Shown one piece after another: positions 1 to 10,888 of a stretch of 64,000 bases of DNA (position 1 is the first letter of the stretch; each line of letters opens with the position of its first letter). Source of the stretch: Sedimentitalea arenosa (lineage in GTDB: Bacteria > Pseudomonadota > Alphaproteobacteria > Rhodobacterales > Rhodobacteraceae); assembly GCF_016428585.1 (NCBI RefSeq), contig NZ_JAELVR010000012.1:124001-188000 (forward strand). The letters run 5' to 3'. The position numbers were made by a program, and so were the translations under genes. The notes under the pieces are model-generated. The model was not told where the DNA came from. It searched no databases and was given only the letters and a program-made list of their open reading frames with translations.

Positions 1-1221
1 AGATCGCACGGGCCCCAGAATCGGGTCGGCGAGTGCGTGGAACTTGGAGCGCAGCTCCGCCGGGCTCGGCGGGGCGCGGTGATCCCATCGGGGCGAAAGC
101 CAGTCACCATCAAGCCGTGTTCCGTCCCGCAGGACCAGCGAAACTTGCGCCAGCCGCTCGGTGGGGAAGGCGGCGTTGGCCGTGTCGTCCTCGCGCATCA
201 GCAGGCTTTCGGACAGACGCAGGATGTCCGGATCGTGCAGCGCCGCGTTCGCGATATCCGCGGGCGTGACATCCCCGCGCACCAGCGCGACGGCACAGGG
301 GTACGAGGTGGAATATTGGGCTTCCTCGGTTGTTCTCGGCCGCGAGGTGGCGAGACGCACCGCCTCGTGGAACGTTGTCACCTCGATCTGCGCAACGTCG
401 TCGGCGGTCAATCCATGTGCCCGCTTCAGTGCCAGAACGCCTTCGATCGGGGCTTGGGCCCAGCGACAAACCGGGTAGGGTTTGAAGTACTGCTCGAGGA
501 TCATCCAACGGGTGCCGAGGTCGCTCCAGTGTTCCGGCGCTTCCTCGACAGTGATGGCAGGCGCCCCGGTGAAGTCTTTGGCGGCCAGTTCGACCGCGCT
601 GACTCCGGTCATTGCGCCCCAGCCGGACCCGTCCTTGAGCATGGTCGGGTGGTCGATGCAGCGCATCATCTGGCTGCGTGGCCCGTGATACTCGGCGATT
701 CCCAGCGCATGGCGGGTTTGGGAGCGGTCCAGGCCGCACAGCCGCGCACCGGCTGCAGCGGCCGTGACCGCGCCCCAGCTTCCGGATGTGTGATAGTCGG
801 GCACGGTCGCGTGCTGCGCCATTGCAGCGCGGCTGCCGAATTCATACCCCATGGCGATGCTTGCGAGGAAATCCGCGGCGCTGGCGCCCCGCGCGTGGGC
901 GAGCGCCAGCGCCGCCGGAAACAGCGGACAGCCCACATGCCCCTTGGCCGGGTTGAATCCGTCATGGCCGTCAAGCGCGTCGATGGTCATGCCGGTGGCG
1001 AGCGCCACTCCGGCCGGGCTGGCGGTACGTGCATCGAAAAGGAGCGGTGCGATGCCGCCGAAGGTTTCGGCCGCGTGGGCGCGGATGATTCGCGACAACC
1101 GTGTGCCATGCCCGCCGGCTGCGACGCCGATCAGGTCCAGAAGGCAAAGTTCGACGCGCTCTTGCACGGAGGCGGGCAAGCCGCCCCAAGTCAGGCCGTG
1201 GATGAATTCGATCGGATCCAT
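1..1221 (-). CDS. MmgE/PrpD family protein (3' end outside window)
   Basis: The minus-strand frame stays open from an ATG at 1221 to the first base of the window, giving 407 residues without a stop; the gene is cut by the window edge and about 40-50 C-terminal residues are probably missing. It begins MDPIEFIHGLTWGGLP and reads through blocks typical of the family, such as LLDLIGVAAGG, TIDALDGHDGFNPAKGH, GYEFGSRAAMAQ and YFKPYPVCRW. Family members include 2-methylcitrate dehydratase (PrpD) and cis-aconitate decarboxylase. The substrate here cannot be decided; there are no prpB/prpC genes next to it. It is divergent from the DegT-type gene. The family call is firm, the reaction is not. Confidence 0.85.
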   Translation of the reverse strand, partial: MDPIEFIHGLTWGGLPASVQERVELCLLDLIGVAAGGHGTRLSRIIRAHAAETFGGIAPLLFDARTASPAGVALATGMTIDALDGHDGFNPAKGHVGCPLFPAALALAHARGASAADFLASIAMGYEFGSRAAMAQHATVPDYHTSGSWGAVTAAAAGARLCGLDRSQTRHALGIAEYHGPRSQMMRCIDHPTMLKDGSGWGAMTGVSAVELAAKDFTGAPAITVEEAPEHWSDLGTRWMILEQYFKPYPVCRWAQAPIEGVLALKRAHGLTADDVAQIEVTTFHEAVRLATSRPRTTEEAQYSTSYPCAVALVRGDVTPADIANAALHDPDILRLSESLLMREDDTANAAFPTERLAQVSLVLRDGTRLDGDWLSPRWDHRAPPSPAELRSKFHALADPILGPVRS

Positions 1222-1340
1222 GACCGCGCAGGCTAGGGCGTCCGCATCGCCTGTCTGCTCCGTTCGCGACACGCCGCGGGGCTGGCGAAGCAGGGTGAAT
1301 CACGCTTGACCGGATGGCAGTCCCGCCCCAGAACATCTGC

Positions 1341-2534
1341 ATGAGCGAACGTTTCACTGGAAGTTTCACGCAGCAGGAGCCGATCCCAGAAGCGGGGATC
1401 GAAGCGGCCATGGCGGTTCTGCGTCACGGGCGCCTGCACCGATACAACTTGGCGCCCGGTGAGATCGGTGAAACCGCGCTGCTGGAGCAGGAGTTCGCTG
1501 CCCTCACCGGGGCGCGGTATTGCCTCGCCGTCGCCTCGGGCGGCTACGCGATGGCGACCGCGCTGCGGGCGACCGGCATCAAGCCCGGCGACCGCGTCCT
1601 GTCCAACGCCTTCACGCTTGCCCCGGTGCCGGGGGCGATCGCCTCGGTCGGGGCGCAGCCCGTCTTCGTCGGTGTGACCGCGGACCTGACCATCGATCTC
1701 GACGATCTGCAGGCCAAGGTGGGCGAGGCTGAAGTGCTGCTGCTCAGCCACATGCGCGGGCATATCTGCGACATGGATCGGCTGTTGGCGATCTGCGACG
1801 ACGCCGGTGTGCGGGTGATCGAGGATTGCGCCCACACGATGGGTGCGCGCTGGAATGGCGTGCCTTCGGGGCGCCACGGACTCATCGGCTGCTATTCCTG
1901 CCAGACCTACAAGCATGTCAATTCCGGCGAGGGCGGCTTGTTGGTCACCGACGACGAGGAGCTGGCGGCGCGTGCGATCCTGCTGTCGGGATCTTACATG
2001 CTGTATGACCGGCACAGGGCGGCGCCGGGCCCCGAGGCTTTCGAACGCATCAAATACGACACGCCCAACATCTCGGGAAGGATGGACAACCTGCGCGCGG
2101 CGATCCTGCGCCCGCAACTGGCCGCATTGCCCGAGCAGGTGCGCCGGTGGAACGCGCGCTATCGCGTACTGGAAGACGGTCTGCGCGATACGCCCGGTCT
2201 GCGTCTTATTGCCCGTCCGGCGGCGGAACACTATGTCGGCTCCTCCTTCCAGGCGCTTCTGCCCGACTGGACCGGACCGGAGGTTCGGCAGGTCGTCGAG
2301 CGCTGCGCCGCGCGGGGCGTCGAACTGAAATGGTTCGGAGCCGCCGAACCTGTCGGGTTCACGTCGCGCTATGACAGCTGGCGCTATGCCCAAGCTGTGG
2401 CCATGCCCGAGAGCGACCGGGTTCTCGCCGGGCTGCTGGACATGAGGGTGCCGCTGACATTCACGCTCGAGGATTGCGCGCTGATCGCGCGGATCATCCG
2501 GGCCGAAGTCAGCGCCGTGTTTCAGACCGCGTGA
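1341..2534 (+). CDS. DegT/DnrJ/EryC1/StrS family PLP-dependent aminotransferase
   Basis: The product of 397 residues is a fold-type I aminotransferase of the sugar/secondary-metabolite class. The motif SCQTYKHVNSGEGG carries the PLP-binding lysine (about residue 191, codon at 1911-1913), and the preceding VIEDCAHTMGARW block holds the aspartate that contacts the pyridine nitrogen. I chose the ATG at 1341 (MSERFTGSF); an in-frame ATG at 1314 would add nine residues, and neither has a good ribosome binding site. No sugar-nucleotide or polysaccharide genes are adjacent, so the substrate is unknown. It is followed by a stem-loop (2544-2561) and separated from the leucine cluster. Confidence 0.85.
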   Translation: MSERFTGSFTQQEPIPEAGIEAAMAVLRHGRLHRYNLAPGEIGETALLEQEFAALTGARYCLAVASGGYAMATALRATGIKPGDRVLSNAFTLAPVPGAIASVGAQPVFVGVTADLTIDLDDLQAKVGEAEVLLLSHMRGHICDMDRLLAICDDAGVRVIEDCAHTMGARWNGVPSGRHGLIGCYSCQTYKHVNSGEGGLLVTDDEELAARAILLSGSYMLYDRHRAAPGPEAFERIKYDTPNISGRMDNLRAAILRPQLAALPEQVRRWNARYRVLEDGLRDTPGLRLIARPAAEHYVGSSFQALLPDWTGPEVRQVVERCAARGVELKWFGAAEPVGFTSRYDSWRYAQAVAMPESDRVLAGLLDMRVPLTFTLEDCALIARIIRAEVSAVFQTA

Positions 2535-2543
2535 CTCAAAGGC

Positions 2544-2572
2544 GCGCCCCTGGCGGGGCGCATTCGATCTTT
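2544..2572 (+). terminator. Stem-loop after the DegT-family gene
   Basis: A perfect 7-bp stem GCGCCCC/GGGGCGC with a TGGC loop lies 10 bases after the stop codon and is followed by ATTCGATCTTT. The T run is short, so termination may be partial. Confidence 0.5.
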
Positions 2573-2612
2573 CGCCGACAACCGGCTGCGCAGCACCTGC
2601 GTGTTGCGGCGA

Positions 2613-2641
2613 TTGACCGACTCGGCTGCCGCTGCTAACAG
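2613..2641 (+). promoter_or_regulatory. Predicted sigma70-type promoter of the ivd/liu cluster
   Basis: TTGACC (2613-2618) and TAACAG (2636-2641) are separated by 17 bases, placing transcription start near 2648, about 30 bases before the ivd start codon. The -35 is close to consensus and the -10 is weak, as expected for a regulated promoter. Confidence 0.45.
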
Positions 2642-2646
2642 ATTAT

Positions 2647-2660
2647 TGAACGACTGTTCA
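2647..2660. promoter_or_regulatory. Palindromic operator candidate in front of ivd
   Basis: TGAACGACTGTTCA is an inverted repeat with 5-bp arms (TGAAC/GTTCA) and a 4-base spacer. It overlaps the predicted transcription start and ends just before the GGAGG ribosome binding site. The position suits a repressor. No regulator gene is adjacent, so the binding protein (TetR- or MerR-type are known for leucine catabolism) is inferred. Confidence 0.4.
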
Positions 2661-2680
2661 TTAAATCGGAGGAGCCCCTG

Positions 2681-3841
2681 ATGTTCAACGCAACGATGCA
2701 GTTCGACCTGGGTGAGGATGTGAACGCGTTGCGCGAGGTCGTGCATCGCTGGGCGCAGGACCGGGTCAAGCCGATCGCCGCGGATATCGATCGCGACAAC
2801 GTGTTTCCGTCCCATCTCTGGGCGGAGATGGGCGAGCTTGGCCTTCTGGGCATCACGGTGCCCGAGGAATATGGCGGCGCGGATATGTCCTATCTGGCGC
2901 ATGTGATCGCGGTGGAGGAAATCGCACGGGCCAGCGCCTCGGTTTCGCTCTCCTATGGCGCCCACTCGAACCTGTGCGTGAACCAGATCAAGTTGAACGG
3001 CACGGACGAGCAGAAGCGCAAGTACCTGCCGGGCCTCGTGTCAGGGCAGAATGTGGGTGCGCTGGCGATGTCAGAGGCGGGTGCCGGCTCGGACGTGGTC
3101 AGCATGTCGCTGCGCGCGGAGAAACGCAACGATCACTACCGGCTGAACGGCAACAAGTACTGGATCACCAACGGGCCTGACGCCGACACATTGGTAGTCT
3201 ATGCCAAGACCGATCCCGATGCAGGCAGCAAGGGCATCACCGCCTTCCTGATCGAAAAGAGCTTCACCGGCTTCAGCACCAGCCCGCATTTCGACAAGTT
3301 GGGCATGCGTGGCTCAAACACCGCTGAGCTGATCTTCGAGGATTGCGAGGTTCCGTTCGAAAACGTGCTGGGCGAGGAAGGCAAGGGCGTGCGCGTGCTG
3401 ATGTCGGGGCTCGACTATGAACGTGTGGTTCTGGCCGGGATCGGCACCGGCATCATGGCCGCCTGTCTCGACGAGATCATGCCCTACATGGCCGAGCGCA
3501 AGCAGTTCGGCCAACCCATTGGCAGTTTCCAGCTGATGCAGGGCAAGATGGCAGATATGTACACGGCGATGAATTCCGCCCGGGCCTATGTCTACGAGGT
3601 CGCCAAGGCCTGCGACCGGGGCGACGTGACCCGCCAGGATGCGGCGGCTTGCTGTCTTTATGCCTCGGAACAGGCGATGGTACAGGCGCACCAGGCGGTG
3701 CAGGCGATGGGCGGGGCCGGATACCTGTCGGACAACCCGGTCGGGCGCATCTTCCGCGATGCCAAGCTGATGGAGATCGGTGCCGGCACCAGCGAAATCC
3801 GGCGGATGCTGGTCGGGCGGGAAATGATGGCCGCGATGTAG
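2681..3841 (+). CDS. ivd: Isovaleryl-CoA dehydrogenase
   Basis: The enzyme is an FAD-dependent acyl-CoA dehydrogenase that oxidises isovaleryl-CoA to 3-methylcrotonyl-CoA in leucine breakdown, passing electrons to ETF. It is 386 residues, the usual length. Visible blocks are the FAD/substrate motif [13 protein letters not shown] (about 127-139), [10 protein letters not shown], and the C-terminal [19 protein letters not shown]. The catalytic base specific to isovaleryl-CoA dehydrogenases is present as E247 in [11 protein letters not shown]. The start is supported by GGAGG about 9 bases upstream. It leads the leucine cluster and sits behind a predicted promoter and palindrome. Assignment is strong because mccB, mccA, hmgL and the hydratase follow. 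Confidence 0.95.
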   Translation: MFNATMQFDLGEDVNALREVVHRWAQDRVKPIAADIDRDNVFPSHLWAEMGELGLLGITVPEEYGGADMSYLAHVIAVEEIARASASVSLSYGAHSNLCVNQIKLNGTDEQKRKYLPGLVSGQNVGALAMSEAGAGSDVVSMSLRAEKRNDHYRLNGNKYWITNGPDADTLVVYAKTDPDAGSKGITAFLIEKSFTGFSTSPHFDKLGMRGSNTAELIFEDCEVPFENVLGEEGKGVRVLMSGLDYERVVLAGIGTGIMAACLDEIMPYMAERKQFGQPIGSFQLMQGKMADMYTAMNSARAYVYEVAKACDRGDVTRQDAAACCLYASEQAMVQAHQAVQAMGGAGYLSDNPVGRIFRDAKLMEIGAGTSEIRRMLVGREMMAAM

Positions 3842-3859
3842 TCGCAGGGTAAGGAAAGA

Positions 3860-3917
3860 CCCGCGCTCCCAATGGGGTGCGCGGGCCGAACCGAGCGTCC
3901 GGCGGAGACCGCCGGAC
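3860..3917. terminator. Two stem-loops between convergent ivd and ompW-like genes
   Basis: The first hairpin, 3860-3885, pairs CCCGCGC with GCGCGGG and CCC with GGG around one T-T mismatch. The second, 3897-3917, is a perfect 9-bp stem GTCCGGCGG/CCGCCGGAC with an AGA loop. Neither has a good T run, but they lie exactly between the two convergent stop codons and may serve both directions. Confidence 0.5.
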
Positions 3918-3934
3918 AAAAGAACGCGAAAGGA

Positions 3935-4654
3935 TCAGAAGCGGTGGACGTAGCCCAGGCCGACGACGACCGGATCGATCTCGGCGGTGCCAAGCGAGGT
4001 GCCGTTCAGGCTGACATCGGTTTCGATATTGATGTAGCGCACGCTCAGACGCAGAGCCCCGGTCGGGTTGATCTGCCAATCCGCACCGACGGTCGCGGCC
4101 AGACCGAAACTGTTGTCAAGCTTCAGATCGCCCAGAGGCGAGGATTCGTCGAAGAACACGGTATAATTCAGGCCGAGTCCGACGAAAGGCTTGATCGGGC
4201 CTTGGGTCGGGAAGTGGTAGTTGATCGAAAGGGTCGGGGGCAGTTGTTTGGTGGTGCCAGCGAATGCGCCGCCGACGCTGATGTCGTGCTCGAACGGCGT
4301 GGCCAGCAGCAACTCGATGCCGATGTTGTCGCGGATGAAATATTCGCCCGACAGGGTCAACGAGTTGGCATCATCGACGTCCACGGACACCGGGGTCAGG
4401 GCAGCGGCCGGAGCAGCGGCGGCAGCGACGGGGGTGGGGCCAACTGGCCCTCCGTCGCCATTGTCGGTTCCGTTGCCGCCGGCATCGCCTCCATTGTCGC
4501 CACCGGGGACGTACAGCGTTCCGTTGTCGGATTTCGGGTTCACGTTGGCGATTCCGATTCCCAGCGTCCAGTCGCCTTGAGACTGCGCCAAGGCGGGGGC
4601 TGCCAGCGTTGCCATGGCAGCGCAGAGCGCGAATGTTGCCGTCGACTGTTTCAT
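3935..4654 (-). CDS. OmpW family outer membrane beta-barrel protein
   Basis: The 239-residue product starts MKQSTATFALCAAMATLAAPALAQ, a clear signal peptide with an AQA-type cleavage site. It continues with the OmpW hallmark QGDWTLGIGIANVNPKSDNGT and ends in YVHRF, a C-terminal aromatic typical of BAM-assembled barrels. Repeated alternating segments such as NIGIELLLATPFEHDI, SINYHFP and IKPFVGLGLNYTVF match the 8-stranded OmpW fold. A glycine/alanine/proline-rich stretch near residues 48-85 is an insertion relative to classical OmpW. The start at 4654 is preceded by AAAGGTC. Function is probably passage of small hydrophobic compounds. It interrupts the leucine cluster on the opposite strand. 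Confidence 0.88.
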   Translation of the reverse strand: MKQSTATFALCAAMATLAAPALAQSQGDWTLGIGIANVNPKSDNGTLYVPGGDNGGDAGGNGTDNGDGGPVGPTPVAAAAAPAAALTPVSVDVDDANSLTLSGEYFIRDNIGIELLLATPFEHDISVGGAFAGTTKQLPPTLSINYHFPTQGPIKPFVGLGLNYTVFFDESSPLGDLKLDNSFGLAATVGADWQINPTGALRLSVRYINIETDVSLNGTSLGTAEIDPVVVGLGYVHRF

Positions 4655-4712
4655 GATCTTGACCTTTCGTGTTGTGACGCTGCCGGTGTGAGATGGTGGA
4701 CCAATCTGAACC

Positions 4713-4726
4713 ATGATCTGGGTCAA
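4713..4726 (-). promoter_or_regulatory. FNR/CRP-like box upstream of the ompW-like gene
   Basis: On the minus strand the site reads TTGACCCAGATCAT, matching the FNR consensus TTGATNNNNATCAA at 8 of 10 defined positions, about 60 bases before the ATG. Its TTGACC could equally serve as a -35 element. OmpW is oxygen-regulated in enterobacteria, which makes an FnrL role plausible, but this is inference. Confidence 0.3.
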
Positions 4727-4809
4727 TACATGCGAGAGTGCGAATGTGGTGTGACCTTCGCGCAACGCGAGAGAGCCGAACCCGTCGCCATGGGTGCCGG
4801 GATGGCGCC

Positions 4810-6345
4810 ATGACCCGCTTTCGGTCCCTGCCGGGGTTGCATCCGGACGGTCGCTGGGATGTACCCGCGCGTCTCAACATGGCGGCGCAATGCCTGTCCG
4901 GTCCACGCGACCGGGTTGCGCTGATCGACCTGACCGGAGGCAGTCGGCGCGACGTGACGCTGAGCGACCTGACGGAGATGACGGATGCGCTCGCGCGTCG
5001 CTTGCAGCGCGACGGTCGCCCCGGTGACCGGGTCGGCGTGCTGTTGAGCCAATCGTCATGGTGCGCCGCGGCACATCTGGCGATCTGGAAGATCGGGGCC
5101 ATCTCGGTGCCGCTGTTCAAGCTGTTCCAGCATGATGCGCTCAGCAGCCGGATCTCGGATGCGGGAGTGCGACAAGTGCTGACGGACACCGAAGGGGCAC
5201 GGCTGCTGGGCGATCTGGCGGAGCCGCTTCTGGCGGATCGGATCGGCGAAACCGGTGCGCCGGTGCCGTTCGCGGATACCGGGCCCGAGGATCCTGCAGT
5301 TCTGATCTACACCAGCGGCACAACCGGCACGCCCAAGGGAGCTCTGCATGGCCACCGGGTCCTGACCGGCCATCTCCCCGGTGTCGCGCTCAGCCACGAT
5401 CATCTGGGGCAGCCGGGCGATTGCCTCTGGACGCCGGCGGATTGGGCCTGGATCGGTGGTCTCTTCGACGTGCTGATGCCGGGGCTTGTGCTGGGCGTTC
5501 CGGTCGTCGCAGCGCGGCTCGACAAGTTTTCGCCCAAAGGCTGCGCCGATGTCGTGGCGCGGTCTGGCGCGCGCAACCTGTTCTTGCCACCGACGGCGCT
5601 CAGGATGCTCAAGGCGGTCGACGCGCGCCTGACGGGTCTCCGCTCGGTCGCTTCGGGCGGTGAACCGCTCGGGGCCGAAATGCTCGCTTGGGGGCAATCG
5701 GCCTTCGGCCTCACGATCAACGAATTCTACGGCCAGACCGAATGCAACATGACCGTGTCCTCATGCGCGGCTGAGTTCCCGCCCAGACCGGGATGCGTTG
5801 GCCGCCCGGTTCCCGGGCACGAGGTTGCGGTGCTCGATACGGATGCTGCGACGACGGACGACGAAGGCGACATCGCTGTGCGCCGTGGCTCGGCCAGCAT
5901 GTTCCTGGGCTACTGGAACAGGCCCGAAGAAACCGCGGCGAAGTTCAAGGGCGACTGGATGCTGACAGGCGATCGCGGCATCCGCGAGGGCGACTATCTG
6001 CGCTTCGTCGGGCGCGAGGATGACGTGATCACAAGCGCCGGCTATCGCATCGGCCCGGCCGAGATCGAGGATTGTCTGCTGACCCATCAAGCGGTCGCGA
6101 CCGTCGGTGTCGTCGGCAAGCCCGATGCGCTGCGCACCGAGATCGTCAAGGCTTACGTGGTGCGCAAGCCGGGTCAGGATGTCACAGAAAGCGAACTGCA
6201 GGCCTATGTGAAGGACCGCCTTTCGTCCTATTCCTATCCCAGGGAGGTCGCGTTTCTCGACTCCCTTCCCTTGACGGTCACCGGCAAGGTGATCCGCAAG
6301 GAACTCAAGCGTCGCGCGGCGGCGGAACAGGAGGCTTCCCGATGA
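4810..6345 (+). CDS. AMP-dependent acyl-CoA synthetase (leucine cluster)
   Basis: This ANL-superfamily ligase (511 residues) activates a carboxylic acid to its acyl-CoA through an acyl-adenylate. The P-loop-like motif [13 protein letters not shown] lies at about 165-177, with [30 protein letters not shown] and the C-terminal catalytic-lysine motif [12 protein letters not shown] following. The ATG at 4810 is preferred over one 24 codons upstream because the homologous part begins there. The stop overlaps the next start (ATGA), so it is translationally coupled to the carboxylase. Position in the cluster suggests acetoacetate or a branched short-chain acid as substrate; related proteins are often named acetoacetyl-CoA synthetase. 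Substrate is inferred. Confidence 0.85.
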   Translation: MTRFRSLPGLHPDGRWDVPARLNMAAQCLSGPRDRVALIDLTGGSRRDVTLSDLTEMTDALARRLQRDGRPGDRVGVLLSQSSWCAAAHLAIWKIGAISVPLFKLFQHDALSSRISDAGVRQVLTDTEGARLLGDLAEPLLADRIGETGAPVPFADTGPEDPAVLIYTSGTTGTPKGALHGHRVLTGHLPGVALSHDHLGQPGDCLWTPADWAWIGGLFDVLMPGLVLGVPVVAARLDKFSPKGCADVVARSGARNLFLPPTALRMLKAVDARLTGLRSVASGGEPLGAEMLAWGQSAFGLTINEFYGQTECNMTVSSCAAEFPPRPGCVGRPVPGHEVAVLDTDAATTDDEGDIAVRRGSASMFLGYWNRPEETAAKFKGDWMLTGDRGIREGDYLRFVGREDDVITSAGYRIGPAEIEDCLLTHQAVATVGVVGKPDALRTEIVKAYVVRKPGQDVTESELQAYVKDRLSSYSYPREVAFLDSLPLTVTGKVIRKELKRRAAAEQEASR

Positions 6346-7946
6346 AACTGACATCCGCCGCCCTGCCGGGCTCGGACGACTTCAAGCGCAACCGCGCGGC
6401 CCATCTGCAGGCGCTCGACACGGTGCAGGCCGTTGCCGAGGCGGCGCGGCTGGGTGGTGGCGACAAGTCCCGCGCCCGTCACGAAAGCCGCGGCAAGATG
6501 CTGCCGCGCCGCCGCGTTGCCAATCTGCTCGACCCGGGCAGTCCGTTTCTCGAGATCGGCGCCACCGCGGCGCATGGCATGTATGACGACGCGGCCCCTT
6601 GCGCAGGCGTCATCGCGGGGATCGGCCGCGTTCACGGGCAGGAGGTCATGGTGGTCTGCAACGACGCCACCGTGAAGGGCGGCACCTACTATCCGATGAC
6701 GGTCAAGAAACACCTGCGCGCACAGGAAATCGCGGAAGAATGCAATCTGCCGTGCGTTTACCTGGTCGACAGTGGCGGCGCGAACCTGCCCAACCAGGAC
6801 GAGGTCTTTCCCGACCGCGACCATTTCGGGCGCATCTTCTACAACCAGGCCCGGATGTCGGCCAAGGGAATACCGCAGATCGCCGTGGTGATGGGCTCCT
6901 GCACCGCCGGTGGTGCCTATGTGCCGGCCATGTCCGATGTCACGATCATCGTGCGCGAGCAGGGCACGATCTTCCTCGCCGGTCCGCCGCTGGTCAAGGC
7001 CGCCACTGGCGAGGTCGTGACCGCCGAGGATCTCGGCGGGGGCGATGTGCACACGCGACTATCCGGTGTCGCCGACTATCTCGCCGAGGACGACGCCCAC
7101 GCCCTGGCGCTGGCCCGCCGTGCACTGGCGTCGCTCAATCGCGCCAGGCCCGCAAGCGTGACCTGGGCCAGCCCCGAGGACCCGGCCTATGACCCCGAAG
7201 AGATCCTCGGCGTCGTGCCCGCCGATCTGCGCACGCCCTATGACATCCGCGAGGTCATCGCACGCCTGGTCGATGGCAGCCGCTTCGATGAATTCAAGCC
7301 GCGTTTCGGCGAAACCCTCGTGACCGGCTTCGCCCATGTGATGGGATGTCCGGTCGGTATCATCGCCAACAACGGGGTGCTGTTCTCGGAGGCGGCACAG
7401 AAAGGCGCGCATTTCGTGGAACTGTGCAGCCAGCGCCGGATTCCACTGGTGTTCCTGCAGAACATCACCGGCTTCATGGTCGGTCGCAAATACGAGAACG
7501 AAGGCATCGCGCGCCATGGCGCCAAGATGGTGACGGCCGTGGCCAGCACCAACGTGCCCAAGATCACCATGCTGGTCGGCGGCTCGTTCGGCGCGGGCAA
7601 TTACGGCATGGCCGGGCGCGCCTACCAGCCGCGGTTCCTCTGGACCTGGCCGAATTCGCGGATCAGTGTGATGGGCGGCGAACAGGCCGCGGGTGTGCTT
7701 GCGACGGTGAAGCGCGACGCCATTGAACGCGCCGGCGGTGCCTGGTCCGCCGAGGAAGAAGCCGATTTCAAGCGTCCCACGATCGAGATGTTCGAGTCCC
7801 AATCCCACCCGCTCTACGCCAGCGCGCGCCTCTGGGACGACGGCATCATCGACCCGAGGAAATCCCGCCAGGTGCTCGCGCTCTCGCTGTCCGCGGCCCT
7901 GAACGCCCCGATCGAGGAGACGCGCTTTGGCGTGTTCCGGATGTGA
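6342..7946 (+). CDS. mccB: Methylcrotonyl-CoA carboxylase beta subunit (carboxyltransferase)
   Basis: The 534-residue carboxyltransferase moves the carboxyl group from carboxybiotin to 3-methylcrotonyl-CoA, forming 3-methylglutaconyl-CoA. Key blocks are [19 protein letters not shown], the oxyanion-type [30 protein letters not shown] and [18 protein letters not shown], all characteristic of the MCC-beta branch rather than propionyl-CoA carboxylase. ATG at 6342 overlaps the ligase stop codon. It pairs with the biotin-carrying alpha subunit encoded next. Length equals the family norm. Confidence 0.95.
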   Translation: MKLTSAALPGSDDFKRNRAAHLQALDTVQAVAEAARLGGGDKSRARHESRGKMLPRRRVANLLDPGSPFLEIGATAAHGMYDDAAPCAGVIAGIGRVHGQEVMVVCNDATVKGGTYYPMTVKKHLRAQEIAEECNLPCVYLVDSGGANLPNQDEVFPDRDHFGRIFYNQARMSAKGIPQIAVVMGSCTAGGAYVPAMSDVTIIVREQGTIFLAGPPLVKAATGEVVTAEDLGGGDVHTRLSGVADYLAEDDAHALALARRALASLNRARPASVTWASPEDPAYDPEEILGVVPADLRTPYDIREVIARLVDGSRFDEFKPRFGETLVTGFAHVMGCPVGIIANNGVLFSEAAQKGAHFVELCSQRRIPLVFLQNITGFMVGRKYENEGIARHGAKMVTAVASTNVPKITMLVGGSFGAGNYGMAGRAYQPRFLWTWPNSRISVMGGEQAAGVLATVKRDAIERAGGAWSAEEEADFKRPTIEMFESQSHPLYASARLWDDGIIDPRKSRQVLALSLSAALNAPIEETRFGVFRM

Positions 7947-7998
7947 TCTTCATCTTTGCAGAAATACTCTCGGGGGTCCGGGGGCAGACAGCCCCCGG
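7945..7998. repeat. Intergenic repeat with GC hairpin, copy 1
   Basis: The spacer between mccB and mccA holds TCTTCATCTTTGCAGAAATA followed by CTCT and a perfect 8-bp hairpin CCGGGGGC/GCCCCCGG with loop AGACA (7978-7998). A related sequence in the opposite orientation lies before birA (33263-33310). Shared core: CTTCATCTT, a short variable part, then AAATACTC and a G/C-rich palindrome. It may act as an mRNA-stabilising or attenuating element between the two subunit genes. Confidence 0.5.
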
Positions 7999-8027
7999 TC
8001 CTGTCCCAAGCCACGAGGATTAAACGC

Positions 8028-9965
<1,938 letters not shown>

Positions 9966-10024
9966 GCGTTGTCAGACCAGAGCTCTTCGGAGCAAGGATT
10001 TTCTTAATCAGAAAGAAGCAGGGG

Positions 10025-10888
10025 ATGGGCGAGATGACGGGACGGGTCGAGATTTTCGAGGTCGGGCCGCGCGACGGCTTGCAGAACGAGGCGCGCGAGA
10101 TTTCGGTGGCGCAGAAGATCGCCTTCGTCGATTGCCTGAGCCGTGCGGGGTTCTCGCGGATCGAGGTGGCGAGTTTCGTATCGCGCAAATGGGTGCCGCA
10201 GATGGCCGGAAGCGCCGAGGTCCTGGCCGGGATCACCCGCGCCCCCGGGGTGCGCTATGCGGCGCTGGCGCCGAACATGCGCGGCTATGACGAGGCGCGC
10301 GCCGCCGGCGCTGACGAGATCGCCATCTTTGCCTCGGCCAGCGAGGGGTTTTCCAAGGCCAACATCAACGCGACGGTGGGAGAGTCGATCGAGCGCTTCA
10401 AGCCGATCCTGAAGGCCGCGCGCCATATCGACCTGCCGGTGCGAGGCTACATCTCCTGCGTCACCGACTGCCCGTTCGACGGCCCGACGGCGCCGGCGCG
10501 CGTGGCGGATCTTGCCGACACGTTGTTCTCGCTCGGTTGCTACGAGATCTCGCTGGGCGACACGATCGGACAGGCGACACCTGACAGTATCGTCAAGATG
10601 CTGCTCGCCGTGCGCGACCGGGTGCCGGTTGGGCGTCTGGCCGGACACTACCACGACACCGCCGGTCGGGCCCTGGCCAATATCGATGCCTCGCTGTCGC
10701 TGGGCGTCCGGGTCTTTGATGCGGCCGCGGGGGGCCTCGGCGGCTGTCCTTATGCGCCCGGCGCGAGCGGCAACGTGGCGACCGAGGCGGTCGCAGCGCA
10801 CCTTGAGCGGCTCGGCTATGACACCGGGCTCGACATGGCGGTTCTCGAGGAAGCCGCCTCGATGGCCCGGGCGCTGCGGGAGGCATGA
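10025..10888 (+). CDS. Hydroxymethylglutaryl-CoA lyase
   Basis: This TIM-barrel lyase (287 residues) splits HMG-CoA into acetyl-CoA and acetoacetate, the last step of leucine breakdown. It shows EIFEVGPRDGLQNE at the N-terminus, GHYHDTAGRALANI with the metal-binding histidines, and the family signature GGLGGCPYAPGASGN with the catalytic cysteine. The ATG at 10025 follows AGAAGCAGGGG; an ATG at 10034 (MTGRVEIFEV) is equally possible. The stop overlaps the start of the following hydratase. The gene is often called hmgL, mvaB or liuE. Confidence 0.94.
   Translation: MGEMTGRVEIFEVGPRDGLQNEAREISVAQKIAFVDCLSRAGFSRIEVASFVSRKWVPQMAGSAEVLAGITRAPGVRYAALAPNMRGYDEARAAGADEIAIFASASEGFSKANINATVGESIERFKPILKAARHIDLPVRGYISCVTDCPFDGPTAPARVADLADTLFSLGCYEISLGDTIGQATPDSIVKMLLAVRDRVPVGRLAGHYHDTAGRALANIDASLSLGVRVFDAAAGGLGGCPYAPGASGNVATEAVAAHLERLGYDTGLDMAVLEEAASMARALREA

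Noticed and set aside
37-1236. About 400-codon plus-strand frame at the left edge
   Set aside because: The minus-strand frame in the same place encodes a convincing MmgE/PrpD protein; the plus frame has no recognisable motif.
1-1411. Suspected frameshift in the first gene, because several short frames appear on the minus strand
   Set aside because: One frame is continuously open from 1221 to the window edge and matches MmgE/PrpD throughout; the gene is simply cut by the window.
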